DNA of 64,000 nucleotides from the NCBI RefSeq assembly GCF_003058195.1, contig NZ_QBUH01000011.1, positions 1 to 64,000 of the forward strand, written 5' to 3'. This DNA comes from Elizabethkingia sp. YR214. Lineage in GTDB: Bacteria > Bacteroidota > Bacteroidia > Flavobacteriales > Weeksellaceae. The notes below the pieces were generated by a model. That model was not told the DNA's origin, did not search any database, and was given only the letters and a program-made list of their open reading frames with translations. Below, piece by piece: positions 17,464 to 26,491 of this stretch; the stretch's first letter is position 1, and each line of letters starts with the position of its first letter. The position numbers and the translations under genes were made by a program.

Positions 17464-18498
17464 GTGATGACAAAGAAACTGTTAACAGGAATATTATTAT
17501 TCTTAAGCGCCATGATCATATGGCCTGTCTTAGCCCAGAATCGGACCTCGCTGACTAAAAAATCTACGGAAGTTTATTCAACAGGAATGAAACAATATGA
17601 GAAGGGAAATTATACTGAAGCCATAAAAATGTTTTCGGCAGCGTTAAAGTTGAATCCTGCGGATACGATTTATTATAGTCTTGCCTCCGCTTATTATGCC
17701 ATCCGAGATTATGAAAATGCAGTGCAGGCCCTGAATGCCGGAATCGGATTGAAGCCCAGGCAGGTAGATTCTTATTATCATCTCAGGGCTTCTGCGTACG
17801 CCGCTTTAAATGAGTCCAAAAAAGCAATAAATGATCTTTCTTTAGTCATTTCCCGAAATCCGGATTGTCATACCTGTTATAGCTTCCGGGGGAATATCTA
17901 TTTTTTAAGCAAACAGCCGGATTCGGCATTTGCTGATTTCAATATGGCCATTCAATTGGCTGGGGATAAAAATGTATCCGCTTACCTGGGTAGGGGTACG
18001 ATCAACCTCATCAGAAACAATTACGATGCCGGGATTGAAGACCTCACAAAGGTGATCTCACTGGATCCGAAAAATAGCCAGGCTTATCAGGCCCGTGCTG
18101 CAGCCTATTACAGTAAAGATAATTATGAAGCTGCCATTAAGGACTTTGGAAAAGTGATGGAATTAGAGCCTGGATTGGAGGATGCGGTATACAACCGCGG
18201 GGCCGTTTATTACAAAAATAAACAGTATCAATTGGCCGTTGATGATTTTACCAAAGCCATTTCTTTAAAACCGGAGCTGGCCCGACATTATCGAGGAAGG
18301 GGAAAAGCATATACAGAGTTGAATATGAATCAATTGGCCGTTGATGATTTTAACAAGGCAATATTACTTGATCCCGAATATCAGGAAGCTTATCAGGGCA
18401 GGGCTGAAGTTTATAAACGAATGGGGAAAGTAGCATTGGCTGATGCTGATTTCGAAAAAGCGAAAGGACTGACTGCAAAAGATCCTGTGGAGCATTAA
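17464..18498 (+). CDS. Secreted tetratricopeptide-repeat (TPR) protein
   Basis: A 344-residue protein with an N-terminal signal peptide (about residues 1-25, cleavage near VLAQ). About eight TPR units of 34 residues fill the rest, each with the W/Y-x2-G/A-x2-Y...A-x2-D-F/Y...L/I-x-P pattern (for example YEKGNYTEAIKMFSAALKLNP and YSKDNYEAAIKDFGKVMELEP). TPR arrays are protein-protein scaffolds; export suggests a periplasmic role. There is no catalytic domain. The gene is monocistronic by spacing. The second codon is also ATG-like (MMTKK); one residue of ambiguity remains at the start. Confidence 0.85.
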   Translation: MMTKKLLTGILLFLSAMIIWPVLAQNRTSLTKKSTEVYSTGMKQYEKGNYTEAIKMFSAALKLNPADTIYYSLASAYYAIRDYENAVQALNAGIGLKPRQVDSYYHLRASAYAALNESKKAINDLSLVISRNPDCHTCYSFRGNIYFLSKQPDSAFADFNMAIQLAGDKNVSAYLGRGTINLIRNNYDAGIEDLTKVISLDPKNSQAYQARAAAYYSKDNYEAAIKDFGKVMELEPGLEDAVYNRGAVYYKNKQYQLAVDDFTKAISLKPELARHYRGRGKAYTELNMNQLAVDDFNKAILLDPEYQEAYQGRAEVYKRMGKVALADADFEKAKGLTAKDPVEH

Positions 18499-18622
18499 CG
18501 GTGTCTTCTGAACGAGAAGCTGTTTATGGGAGAGTTGCAATAAAAGGTAATTACAACTGCAATATCTATCGGTGAAATCCATAGTATCCCGGTATCAGCT
18601 ATAATTTACTGTGCTAAGTCCG

Positions 18623-18973
18623 TCAACTTTGGTCATACCTCGTTGGTGGATCATATAAGGGGCAGCCAAATTTCAGCATTACGTCAATGATCCTGTTCAT
18701 GTCGTCTCCCGTCATTCCATAACAATCGAACCGGACAAATTGAGAAGTAGATTCCATTATTAATGCTCCCTTACCATTGGGATTTTCCCAACTGCGATCG
18801 CTGTCTTCCATTTCCCATTCCCGGAATTCATCAGCAATCTCCTGGTGGATTTGTTCTATAGGCAATTCTTCCAGGCCTTCAATTATTTCTCCATTGGAAC
18901 CTTTTTTATAGACCTCCTGATTATTGAGGTAAATCCCTTTTTTATATATCCAGAAATTAAGATCATAACCCAT
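18623..18973 (-). CDS. Hypothetical cytoplasmic protein, immunity-like size
   Basis: A 116-residue acidic soluble protein beginning MGYDLNFWIYKKG. It has no signal peptide or membrane segment. The M-x-Y-D-L-x-F-W opening occurs in small bacterial proteins of the polymorphic-toxin immunity type, but nothing in this window is a matching toxin, so I only note the resemblance. It stands alone between the TPR gene and the fucosidase gene. Confidence 0.6.
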   Translation of the reverse strand: MGYDLNFWIYKKGIYLNNQEVYKKGSNGEIIEGLEELPIEQIHQEIADEFREWEMEDSDRSWENPNGKGALIMESTSQFVRFDCYGMTGDDMNRIIDVMLKFGCPLYDPPTRYDQS

Positions 18974-19160
18974 ATGTCATTATTTGATGTGTTGTTTGTC
19001 TTACATGTATACAAATATATGTTAAAAATAAAGAGTTAAAATATAAAGATGGATGATAAAATAAGAGTTAGATACCTCATAGATATTAATTTATAAATAA
19101 GACAACTGTATGGAGAGTTTTATTACAAAGAAACTTTATGAATCTAATCAAAAAATATAA

Positions 19161-19195
19161 TTCCGTTACAAGATGTACCTGTAACGGAATATATT
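19161..19195. terminator. Hairpin terminator beyond the fucosidase gene
   Basis: Ten-base stem TTCCGTTACA / TGTAACGGAA, nine-base loop. On the leftward strand it is followed by TTATATTTTTTG, fitting the end of the fucosidase transcript. Confidence 0.65.
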
Positions 19196-19281
19196 TAGTA
19201 GTTTTAAAAAATCAGTGTGATAACTGTTTCTAATCTTTTGGAGAGTGGAAAATCATAATAAAATACTATCCGGATAATGTT

Positions 19282-20340
19282 TTATGGTTTCTGTTTTAAT
19301 TTTTTGCCTACCTCTTGTAATGTGTCTATACTAGGTAACGGAACATTACCATTGCCGTCTGGGCCTATATTCAACAGAAGATTACCACCCTTATTATTAA
19401 TGTCATTAAGCTTATTTATGATGTTTTCTGGGCTTTTCCAATTATTATCAGATTTCTTATATCCCCATGAATTATTCATTGTATAGCAGGCTTCCCAGTC
19501 ATAATCGGGAGTAGACTCCGGATGTTCCTGCTCTGGTGTACCAAAATCTTTTTTAAACTGATCCGTTTTAGCAACGCGATTGTTAATAATGATAGATGGT
19601 TTAAGAGATCTTATATATTGATATAAATCTTTTCCGGATTCCATATCCCACCAACTTGCCCAGCTTCCATCAAACCAGATGACTTCAGTATTGTACTTGT
19701 CTATAAGTTCTTTGATCTGGTTTTTTATATAGGTGACATATTCCGCTTTTTTTTCAGGTTTCATGCTGATTTGCCCCCAGTGATCTGCAATGTTTTTTGT
19801 ATTAGGATTCCGGTATTGTGAGTCATGGTGCCAGTCAATAATGCTATAGTAAGTGCCAAATTTTATTCCGTATTTTTTACAGGCATCGGCAAACTCTTTC
19901 AGAATATCCCGTCCTTTCATAGGAGATGATGCAATGTCGAAATCTGTATAAGCAGAATCCCACAGGCAAAACCCCTCATGGTGCTTAGTTGTAATAACAA
20001 GGTATTTCATTCCGGCATCTTTAGCCAGTTTCACAATTTTATCGGGATTCAGATCTTTAGGATTCCATGTTTTTATGAGTTTTGCGTATTCATTACTTGG
20101 AATATCCAGGTCTGCTTGTATCCATTCGGCGTAACCGCCTCCTGGCTTCCCTTTATACTCACCGCCTAACTGGCTGTATAAACCAAAATGGATAAACATG
20201 CCGAATTTGGCTTCTTTAAACCATTTCATTCTCTTATCGAAATCCTGCTTTGATTCATTCAGGTATATAACCTGTGCTTTTAGTAATCCAGAGATGCACA
20301 TTAATAATGCGAAAATCAGGATAAAATTTGTTTTTTTCAT
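19282..20340 (-). CDS. Alpha-L-fucosidase, glycoside hydrolase family 29
   Basis: A 352-residue exported enzyme that should remove terminal L-fucose from glycans. The signal peptide spans about residues 1-22 (GLLKAQ). The GH29 core is clear: KWFKEAKFGMFIHFGLYS at about 39-56, YLVITTKHHEGFCLWDS with the substrate-binding His pair near 118-119, and VIWFDGSWASWWD near 220-232, where the Asp of W-F-D-G is the catalytic nucleophile of the family. It lacks extra C-terminal domains, so it is a minimal GH29 catalytic unit. In Bacteroidota such enzymes act in the periplasm or at the surface on host glycans. It is transcribed alone. Confidence 0.92.
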   Translation of the reverse strand: MKKTNFILIFALLMCISGLLKAQVIYLNESKQDFDKRMKWFKEAKFGMFIHFGLYSQLGGEYKGKPGGGYAEWIQADLDIPSNEYAKLIKTWNPKDLNPDKIVKLAKDAGMKYLVITTKHHEGFCLWDSAYTDFDIASSPMKGRDILKEFADACKKYGIKFGTYYSIIDWHHDSQYRNPNTKNIADHWGQISMKPEKKAEYVTYIKNQIKELIDKYNTEVIWFDGSWASWWDMESGKDLYQYIRSLKPSIIINNRVAKTDQFKKDFGTPEQEHPESTPDYDWEACYTMNNSWGYKKSDNNWKSPENIINKLNDINNKGGNLLLNIGPDGNGNVPLPSIDTLQEVGKKLKQKP

Positions 20341-20547
20341 GGTGTGTATTTATTAGTTTTTATAGATTTTTCACATGTAATTGCCTGTAAATGTGTACGA
20401 TGATTAAAGGTAAACAAAAAATATAAACAGGATTGATAATAAAAATTATTATACCAAATTTCAGGTACTACATATATCCTACAGAGGCATTTTATAGTTT
20501 TTATTTTGATTGCACATCTCACATGATAGGCACTTTAAATCACTCGT

Positions 20548-20603
20548 GAGTGTAAATGAGTGTAAGTCTATTGCTGAATTCTCATGTGTAATAAATACGT
20601 TTG
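20548..20603 (+). promoter_or_regulatory. Promoter with GAGTGTAA direct repeat and TACGTTTG box
   Basis: The 8-base repeat GAGTGTAA occurs at 20548 and 20558 (10-bp spacing), and TGTA again at 20587. A perfect TAnnTTTG box is at 20596-20603, 54 bases before the regulator ATG at 20657. Confidence 0.6.
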
Positions 20604-20656
20604 TCTAAATTAATGAGGGATACTTTCAACTAATTATCATAGAAGAGGACTAAAAA

Positions 20657-21667
20657 ATGAAAATGAGCAAAGGCTATTTTTCAAAAACTGTAAAAGGTAT
20701 ATATGAGAAAATTTCTTTCTGGGGGATTGATCATAATGCCAGTGAAATTGAAAAAGATTTTACCATTTTAATTAATCAATATCTTGCTTTACTAACACTT
20801 ATTTTTTTTTCACATGGGATTGCTATTTATACTTTTATAGCCTTTACTGTTGATAGTCTCTTTTTACTCTCAATATCCTTGTTATTTGCACTTTCTTATG
20901 CTATAAAAGAATACAGAAAGAACAAGTACGTTATCCTCGTCACTTTCATATTACTCAACTTTATTATAACCTATTATTCATCCTTTTGTGGTGTTGAGAG
21001 TTGTGTTTTTTTATTTTATTTTCCATTATTTTTGGCTATCCCCTTTTTTTTAAATTACCCTAGAAATAAAACTGAAATTTTTATTATTTCCATTATAATA
21101 TTAGGGAGTTTGTATTTATCTGCTATCTATAATTTTAACCTTATACCACAGTCGGATCTTGTTGTAAAATATCACTATCAAAACAAGTTATTGATAATGA
21201 ACATTACATTTAGTTTACTGATATTCAGAATAACCTATTATTTTGTTGGTGAAAAAAAGAGAGAAGATTATATGCTGGTTGATTTTAACGTTACTAAAGA
21301 TCAGTATATTAAAGATTTACAGATTAAGATTGAGACTTTAGAAGAACAACACAAGAAAGAAAAATTATCAGAAGCCGATATCAGCGAAATGATAAGTCTG
21401 GCACAGACCAATGATTCCATTTTTATCGAACGTTTTGATTTGTATTTTCCTAGTTTCTTTGATACCATAAGAAGTGTATCAAAAACAACACTTACTGTGT
21501 CAGATTTATATTTATGTGCAATGCTAAAACTTAATTTTAGTAATAAACAAATTGCCTTATATAGTAATTCTACAGTTAAATCAGTCGAAAGCAAAAAGTA
21601 TAGGTTAAGAAAAAAAATTGAAATTCCTGCTGATCAGGATTTCACTATTTGGATAACATCTGTATAA
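20657..21667 (+). CDS. Six-TM membrane protein with C-terminal LuxR-like HTH
   Basis: A 336-residue protein with about six membrane segments between residues 35 and 195, a short coiled-coil linker (about 215-245), and a C-terminal helix-turn-helix (about 270-336). The HTH reads SDLYLCAMLKLNFSNKQIALYSNSTVKSVESKKYRLRKKI. This HTH is shared with the neighbour at 21811 and with the TPR-anchored regulators at 51512 and 53779, so the module was combined with different sensors. The protein is probably a one-component regulator working from the membrane. It has no kinase or receiver domain. The peptide/lipoprotein cassette at 23130 lies downstream and may be its target. Confidence 0.8.
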   Translation: MKMSKGYFSKTVKGIYEKISFWGIDHNASEIEKDFTILINQYLALLTLIFFSHGIAIYTFIAFTVDSLFLLSISLLFALSYAIKEYRKNKYVILVTFILLNFIITYYSSFCGVESCVFLFYFPLFLAIPFFLNYPRNKTEIFIISIIILGSLYLSAIYNFNLIPQSDLVVKYHYQNKLLIMNITFSLLIFRITYYFVGEKKREDYMLVDFNVTKDQYIKDLQIKIETLEEQHKKEKLSEADISEMISLAQTNDSIFIERFDLYFPSFFDTIRSVSKTTLTVSDLYLCAMLKLNFSNKQIALYSNSTVKSVESKKYRLRKKIEIPADQDFTIWITSV

Positions 21668-21810
21668 AGTTTTTAAGTATTATTAAAATTTAATTTCAGA
21701 CAGTAAATTATTACTGTAATATTTCAGAATATACTTTTATATTTAATTATATATATGTAATATTTATATTATTACTTTCATTTCCATTTTAATCATTGTC
21801 CGTAAAAAAT

Positions 21811-22773
21811 ATGCAAAACAGAATTATTGATGAAGAAGAAAGTATTCATAGCCTATATGTAAGTTTGATCAACAAATATTTGTACTTCCTGTTTTGTGTA
21901 TTTCTTGTTTTCTTCTTATTTCTTGTATTTTTTTTAAACAATATATCAACATCCTTATCCTTCATTTTTATTTCATTGAATTTCCTTTTAATTGGAAAAA
22001 TTAAGAAATCAGGATATTCTCCAAAAGTGTTAAATACACTAGTGAGTATTGTCGTTATAGCTCTTACTTTTCATATCAGTTTTTTCCATGTTTATAATTA
22101 CAGAGATGTTGGAGATGAGTATTTCTATTTTTCTTTACTCTTTGTACTTCCTTTTTTATTTGATTATAAACTCACAAAAAACATTGTTTATGTTTTACTA
22201 TTAGTTATTTTATTAAATTTTGCTGTTGTTGAGTCTTTTGATTTAAATTTTATTCCAAGAAATAAGTTTTTAGCAGGCAAAGATTATAAAGTATTAAAAA
22301 TTGTAAACATTATATTTTCAGTAACAATAATTTTTTTTCATATTGTTTTTATTGCTGAAAAAGACCGTAAAATAAAGTACCTTATAAGAAGCATTAATTC
22401 AAATAATTTGAGGATTTCAGATTTAATTGCTGCTAATAAAGAGCTAAACAAAAAAGTCATTCTTATTGATGATCTTATGCAGAATAAGGTTAAAGAAATT
22501 ATTGATCTGGCTGAACAAAAATCACCTCTTTTTCTGGAAAAATTTCAATTATTTTTTCCTGATTTCATACCTGCACTTCTTAGAATCAATCCGGATCTTG
22601 TTTCGTCTGAACTGCAAATGTGTGCATTGATAAAACTAGAATTCAGAACAAAAGATATAGCAGTATGTACCGATTCTACAGTAAAATCTGTTGAGAGCAG
22701 AAAATACAGAGTAAAGAAGAAACTAAATATACCAAGCAATGTAAATATTGATTGTTTTTTAAATCAGTTGTAA
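21811..22773 (+). CDS. Paralogous six-TM / LuxR-like HTH regulator
   Basis: A 320-residue paralogue of the preceding gene with the same plan: six hydrophobic segments (about residues 25-190), a coiled-coil linker, and a C-terminal HTH reading SELQMCALIKLEFRTKDIAVCTDSTVKSVESRKYRVKKKLNIP. I choose the ATG at 21811 over a TTG five codons earlier. It lies 143 bases after its paralogue and directly before a peptide/fimbrillin cassette. The phrase STVKSVES is identical in both, so both may bind similar sites; related TGTAA repeats lie upstream of each unit (20548 and 22933). Confidence 0.8.
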   Translation: MQNRIIDEEESIHSLYVSLINKYLYFLFCVFLVFFLFLVFFLNNISTSLSFIFISLNFLLIGKIKKSGYSPKVLNTLVSIVVIALTFHISFFHVYNYRDVGDEYFYFSLLFVLPFLFDYKLTKNIVYVLLLVILLNFAVVESFDLNFIPRNKFLAGKDYKVLKIVNIIFSVTIIFFHIVFIAEKDRKIKYLIRSINSNNLRISDLIAANKELNKKVILIDDLMQNKVKEIIDLAEQKSPLFLEKFQLFFPDFIPALLRINPDLVSSELQMCALIKLEFRTKDIAVCTDSTVKSVESRKYRVKKKLNIPSNVNIDCFLNQL

Positions 22774-22932
22774 TTCATAAAATACTCTTCAAATCTCATT
22801 ACAACGTGTTGTTGTGTCTGAGAGAAGAAAATATATGATATATAATTTCTTCACGACGTTCTTATCTGTTCATGATGATATTTTATTCCTTTCCTTTTTG
22901 CTGAAATATACCTTTTTGCACTCGTGAGTGAA

Positions 22933-22980
22933 TGTAAGGGTGTGTAAATGATATCTGGCTGGTTAATGGATATAACTTTG
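22933..22980 (+). promoter_or_regulatory. Cassette promoter with TGTAAGGG/TGTAAATG repeats
   Basis: TGTAAGGG at 22933 and TGTAAATG at 22943 (10-bp spacing), then a perfect TAACTTTG -7 box at 22973-22980. The short peptide gene starts at 23130, giving a leader of about 140 bases. Confidence 0.6.
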
Positions 22981-23129
22981 TACAGCAATACGATACAGGA
23001 TGTTAAGTACCTGTTCTAAAAAACTCAAAAACACAATAGATTCTCCTCTTATAATAGTAATTCTCTGTATTGTATAGTACCGATAATATACTAACAGTTT
23101 GCTGAAAACCTTTAAAGAATATAAATACA

Positions 23130-23327
23130 ATGAGAAAAAATGACAAACAATTGATGAATCAAACTGAAAAAAAAGATTATAGACCTCCTGTTATAGATGT
23201 TTTGTATGTGACAATGGAACAGGGGATTGCAAGTTCTTCGGCACAGATTGTTCCTGGTGGCTCCACCAATACACCAACCATTACAGACTGGGACGAAAAA
23301 AAAGATGAACAAAACTGGGAATTTTAA
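23130..23327 (+). CDS. Short cassette peptide (EMExGIA-type)
   Basis: A 65-residue peptide whose N-terminal half (TEKKDYRPPVIDVLYVTMEQ then GIASSSA) matches peptides at 36908, 48377, 56737 and 59408, while the tail (ITDWDEKKDEQNWEF) varies but stays acidic and Trp/Phe-rich. There is no classical signal peptide and no cysteine. The gene lies 23 bases before the lipoprotein gene. The conserved-leader, variable-tail layout resembles a precursor peptide, with a possible processing point at the Gly-Ile-Ala-Ser junction, but no maturation enzyme is adjacent. The function is unknown. Confidence 0.75.
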   Translation: MRKNDKQLMNQTEKKDYRPPVIDVLYVTMEQGIASSSAQIVPGGSTNTPTITDWDEKKDEQNWEF

Positions 23328-23350
23328 AAATACAACAAATACGATCGATT

Positions 23351-25399
23351 ATGAATAATACAACTACATATGGAAGCTGTAGCAAGATATTCTCAGCATT
23401 GTTCTCGGCCTTACTTTTAATGTTCTCTGTAGCAAGTTGTTCACCAGATAATAATGGGGCCACATCTGCAGGAAGTGAAGGAATGAAAATGGTGATAAAG
23501 GTAGATGGAGTAATAGGTACGGAGGTGGTCCAACCCGTTAGTAAAATGGCAGTAGCATCAGTAAATAGTAGCATGTCCCTTACAGGAAATACCTCCGGAC
23601 TAAATACAGTTAGTGGATTTATTGCAGATGCCAAAGCGGAACAAGTACCTATGGACGCAACAACAGGTAATCAGATCCTGAGGTCTGCAGTTGCAAGCAC
23701 TGGTAATTTGAATAATAATCTTATAGCAGCAACACAACCAATGCCGGCAGGTTATACTTACCGTATATTAATCTATGATAAAGCTACAGGATTATTATGG
23801 AAAACTTTGCAGGCTACTTCCGGAACACCAGTATCTCTGGATGCGGTAAAAGGAGGTACCTATACGTGGTATGCATACTCTTACAATAATAATGAGGCTA
23901 TACCAGAACCTGCAAATACAGCAAACCCTGCAATAGATACGGCAATAGATAAAGATTTACTCTACGCGACAGGAGAGGTAGTAGTTGCTAAGACACCTCA
24001 AAATCAGCAAGACACTTATAATGTAGCCATTACATTTCAGCACAAAGTAGCGCAGGTTAGTGTTAAAGTGGATGCTTCAATATTAGCAGAATATGCAACC
24101 ATTAACAGTTTCAAGGCAAGTTTTGCACAAAATAATTATCTGAAAAAGGGAACTTTTGATATTAAGGGAGGCAGTATAAGTAATTTACAGGTAATTCCGA
24201 CAACGGATATTTTCACAACGCTATCACCTACAAATGTATGGGAAGCTAATTATTACACTGCGGATCCTGCAACTTTAACCTCATATAAAGTGAATATAGA
24301 TGATCTTCAGGTTCACTTCACTGATGCTGCACCCGCTGTTGCAGACAGAAACCTGGCAACTTACAACGGAGCTGCGAATAAGCCTTCATTCACTTACAAT
24401 TTTACCTCTCCAGCTTCCGGGCAGCAATTATTGGGAGTTGCCAATCTATGGTATATGCTTACTTCAAAAAGAATTCTGCATATTTCAAATAATACAAGTT
24501 ATGGTTATGCTTTGGAACAGGGGCGCTCATGGGCCTTTTTGAATGCTAAAGAAAATTTCGGGAATCTGTCTACAAGTTTAGTGAAAATGGCACCGTGGAC
24601 ACCTGGTGGGGGCGCCTGGATTGGAGGTAATGCCACCGATGATAAATCAGAAAACTGGGTAAACTATAGTGCCAGTACCACCGGTGATAATAATATTATC
24701 AATAAAATTAATCCTGCAGATGCATCCAAAAAGCCGGATATTATAATTCTGGGATATGATGTTCTTTATATCAGACCAGCTGTGGCCACTGCTTTAATGG
24801 ACTATATTAACAATAACGGAATCGTAATAATGTTGCTTCAGGACAGTGTAGGTACTGAAAACAGAAGCTTCTTTAATAGTTTGTTCGGAGTATCAAATAT
24901 TACTTTGGACTCCAATGGTAGTGCCGGAGCAATGTATCCTTTAGTTGGAACAGATCCTAATGATAAAATACTGAATGGCCAGGTAGGAGATGCACGTGGA
25001 CAATACTGGGGAGAAGATGCAGGTACAACTCTTGGAATTGTAAATGTTCCGTTAAGCCAGGTAACCGTATATTCCTATGGACAGGCAATTAACAGAACGG
25101 GTTCTAATTCAGGTATTACAATGTTTAAGCACAATACTAAAAACTTTTTCTATATAGGAGATGGAGGCTTTGTTTCCAACGGGGATCTTACTTCGGCCGT
25201 TATATGTCCTTTTAATTATGATGCGACAACTAAAAGACCATTACCAAAACCATACGGAGATGGAGGAAATGGCTATACTGCTCGGAGTAAGAGTGCGTAT
25301 AACAGTGTTGTAATGGGGAATATCATGGTATGGGCTGCAAGAACTTCTGAATTTAATGGCTTTAAACCATGGAAATATGCAGCTCCTCCAACTCCGTAA
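23351..25399 (+). CDS. Fimbrillin-like lipoprotein with C-terminal ThuA/GATase-like domain
   Basis: A 682-residue lipoprotein with signal peptide and lipobox FSVASC (Cys about residue 30). Residues about 40-330 follow the fimbrillin-like plan: TYRILIYDKATG, GGTYTWYAYSYNNNEAIP, DLLYATGEV and FQHKVAQVSVKVDAS, as in other cassette lipoproteins here. The C-terminal half differs: PDIIILGYDVLYIRPAVATALMDYINNNGIVIMLL, FFYIGDGGFVSN and NSVVMGNIMVWAARTSE suggest a Rossmann-like class I glutamine-amidotransferase/ThuA-like fold, without an obvious catalytic Cys. It is probably anchored at the cell surface, co-transcribed with the peptide at 23130 and ended by the terminator at 25522. Confidence 0.75.
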   Translation: MNNTTTYGSCSKIFSALFSALLLMFSVASCSPDNNGATSAGSEGMKMVIKVDGVIGTEVVQPVSKMAVASVNSSMSLTGNTSGLNTVSGFIADAKAEQVPMDATTGNQILRSAVASTGNLNNNLIAATQPMPAGYTYRILIYDKATGLLWKTLQATSGTPVSLDAVKGGTYTWYAYSYNNNEAIPEPANTANPAIDTAIDKDLLYATGEVVVAKTPQNQQDTYNVAITFQHKVAQVSVKVDASILAEYATINSFKASFAQNNYLKKGTFDIKGGSISNLQVIPTTDIFTTLSPTNVWEANYYTADPATLTSYKVNIDDLQVHFTDAAPAVADRNLATYNGAANKPSFTYNFTSPASGQQLLGVANLWYMLTSKRILHISNNTSYGYALEQGRSWAFLNAKENFGNLSTSLVKMAPWTPGGGAWIGGNATDDKSENWVNYSASTTGDNNIINKINPADASKKPDIIILGYDVLYIRPAVATALMDYINNNGIVIMLLQDSVGTENRSFFNSLFGVSNITLDSNGSAGAMYPLVGTDPNDKILNGQVGDARGQYWGEDAGTTLGIVNVPLSQVTVYSYGQAINRTGSNSGITMFKHNTKNFFYIGDGGFVSNGDLTSAVICPFNYDATTKRPLPKPYGDGGNGYTARSKSAYNSVVMGNIMVWAARTSEFNGFKPWKYAAPPTP

Positions 25400-25521
25400 A
25401 TGGATAATTAGAATATCAACTAAAAAATCATCATTCATTTGTTTGTAAAACTGTTAACTAATTTCCGAATGGTAGTTAAATAACAATATTGTCATCACTT
25501 TTTTGTTTGTTAACAAGTTTT

Positions 25522-25555
25522 ATCGGGTAGTCCTAAAAGGGTTACCCGATTTTTT
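25522..25555 (+). terminator. Terminator between convergent genes
   Basis: Stem ATCGGGTA / TACCCGAT with a 13-base loop and TTTTTG following; serves the lipoprotein gene and possibly the AraC gene. Confidence 0.8.
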
Positions 25556-25572
25556 GATTTAGGCATTATTCA

Positions 25573-26418
25573 TTATTTCTGCTTTCTGTATTCTCCCGGG
25601 GTTATACCTCTGTGCTTTTTAAAAAGTTTTGAAAGATGGCTTTCGTCACTAAACTGTAATTCATAAGCAATTTCGCTCAGGCGGATACTACTGTGTCTCA
25701 GATAGTTTTCTACAAGCTTCAAACGATAATCCAGTAAATAGTCCTGATAAGAGATACCTGTCTGCTGCTTGAAATACTCACCAAAATAATTTTCGGAAAT
25801 TCGGAAGTTATCAGCAATTATTGGGATCCGAAGTTTTTCTTTGTCCTTTATGTGTTGCTGGATATAAGTGATGATTTTCATAATAGAAAATGCTTTTCGG
25901 TTTTTTTCTATATCAGACGTTTCACTTTTAATGATATTTCGGGTAATAAGATTCAGTAGAATAGAAATGCTGTTTCTGATGATGAGATAGTCCTCCGTTT
26001 TGTTTCTGTATTCTCGGGCTATTTGCAGAATAAGAATTTCCGCAAAAGACTCATCATTTTTATTACGGAATACGCATCCTGCACGCGAGTGATGGTTGTT
26101 GCTGATGTACTGTAGTTTATATAGATTTTCACAACTTTCTATACGGTCAGCTTCGAGGCGTATTTTGTCGATAAACTCAACAGGGCACTGAATGGCTATC
26201 AGTTCTGCATTTGCACTTTTGAAATGGTAAATCTGGTGCTGAGGAATTATAATGAGCTTTCCTTTTGCGAAATTTATTTTATGCTCCTCGTAAGAGAGCT
26301 CTCCTTCACCTTTCCCAATATAAACAAAACTAAGAAAAGCCTGAGTCCGAAATTGAATGGATTCATTAACTAGTTTTAATTCTTTTACCGTAATATTTTC
26401 TATATGTAGGTTTTTCAT
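25573..26418 (-). CDS. AraC-family transcriptional regulator
   Basis: A 281-residue regulator. The N-terminal cupin-like ligand domain includes FLSFVYIGKGEGELSYEEH and GKLIIIPQHQIYHF (residues about 28-70). The C-terminal double HTH (about 185-281) includes IPIIADNFRISENYFGEYFKQQTGISYQDYLLDYRL and LSEIAYELQFSDESHLSKLFKKHRGITPGEYR, the family signature. It is divergent from the MFS exporter at 26492 with only 73 bases between, so it most likely controls that exporter in answer to a small ligand. It converges with the cassette lipoprotein. Confidence 0.9.
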   Translation of the reverse strand: MKNLHIENITVKELKLVNESIQFRTQAFLSFVYIGKGEGELSYEEHKINFAKGKLIIIPQHQIYHFKSANAELIAIQCPVEFIDKIRLEADRIESCENLYKLQYISNNHHSRAGCVFRNKNDESFAEILILQIAREYRNKTEDYLIIRNSISILLNLITRNIIKSETSDIEKNRKAFSIMKIITYIQQHIKDKEKLRIPIIADNFRISENYFGEYFKQQTGISYQDYLLDYRLKLVENYLRHSSIRLSEIAYELQFSDESHLSKLFKKHRGITPGEYRKQK

Positions 26419-26473
26419 ATCCGGGCACTATATATTCCTCCAAAAGTACAATTTTAACCGTATTAAAAGCGGG

Positions 26474-26481
26474 TATTTTTG
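26474..26481 (+). promoter_or_regulatory. -7 box TATTTTTG of the MFS gene
   Basis: A perfect TAnnTTTG box 10 bases before the ATG at 26492, implying a nearly leaderless transcript and excluding the longer upstream reading frame. Confidence 0.55.
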
Positions 26482-26491
26482 TGTCAAAAAA

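Noticed and set aside
18623-18973. Toxin-immunity pair
   Set aside because: The opening resembles immunity-type proteins, but no toxin or secretion-linked gene lies beside it.
23112-23312. Leftward frame antisense to the first cassette peptide
   Set aside because: Lies entirely opposite a better-supported gene and has biased Phe/Cys composition typical of an antisense shadow.
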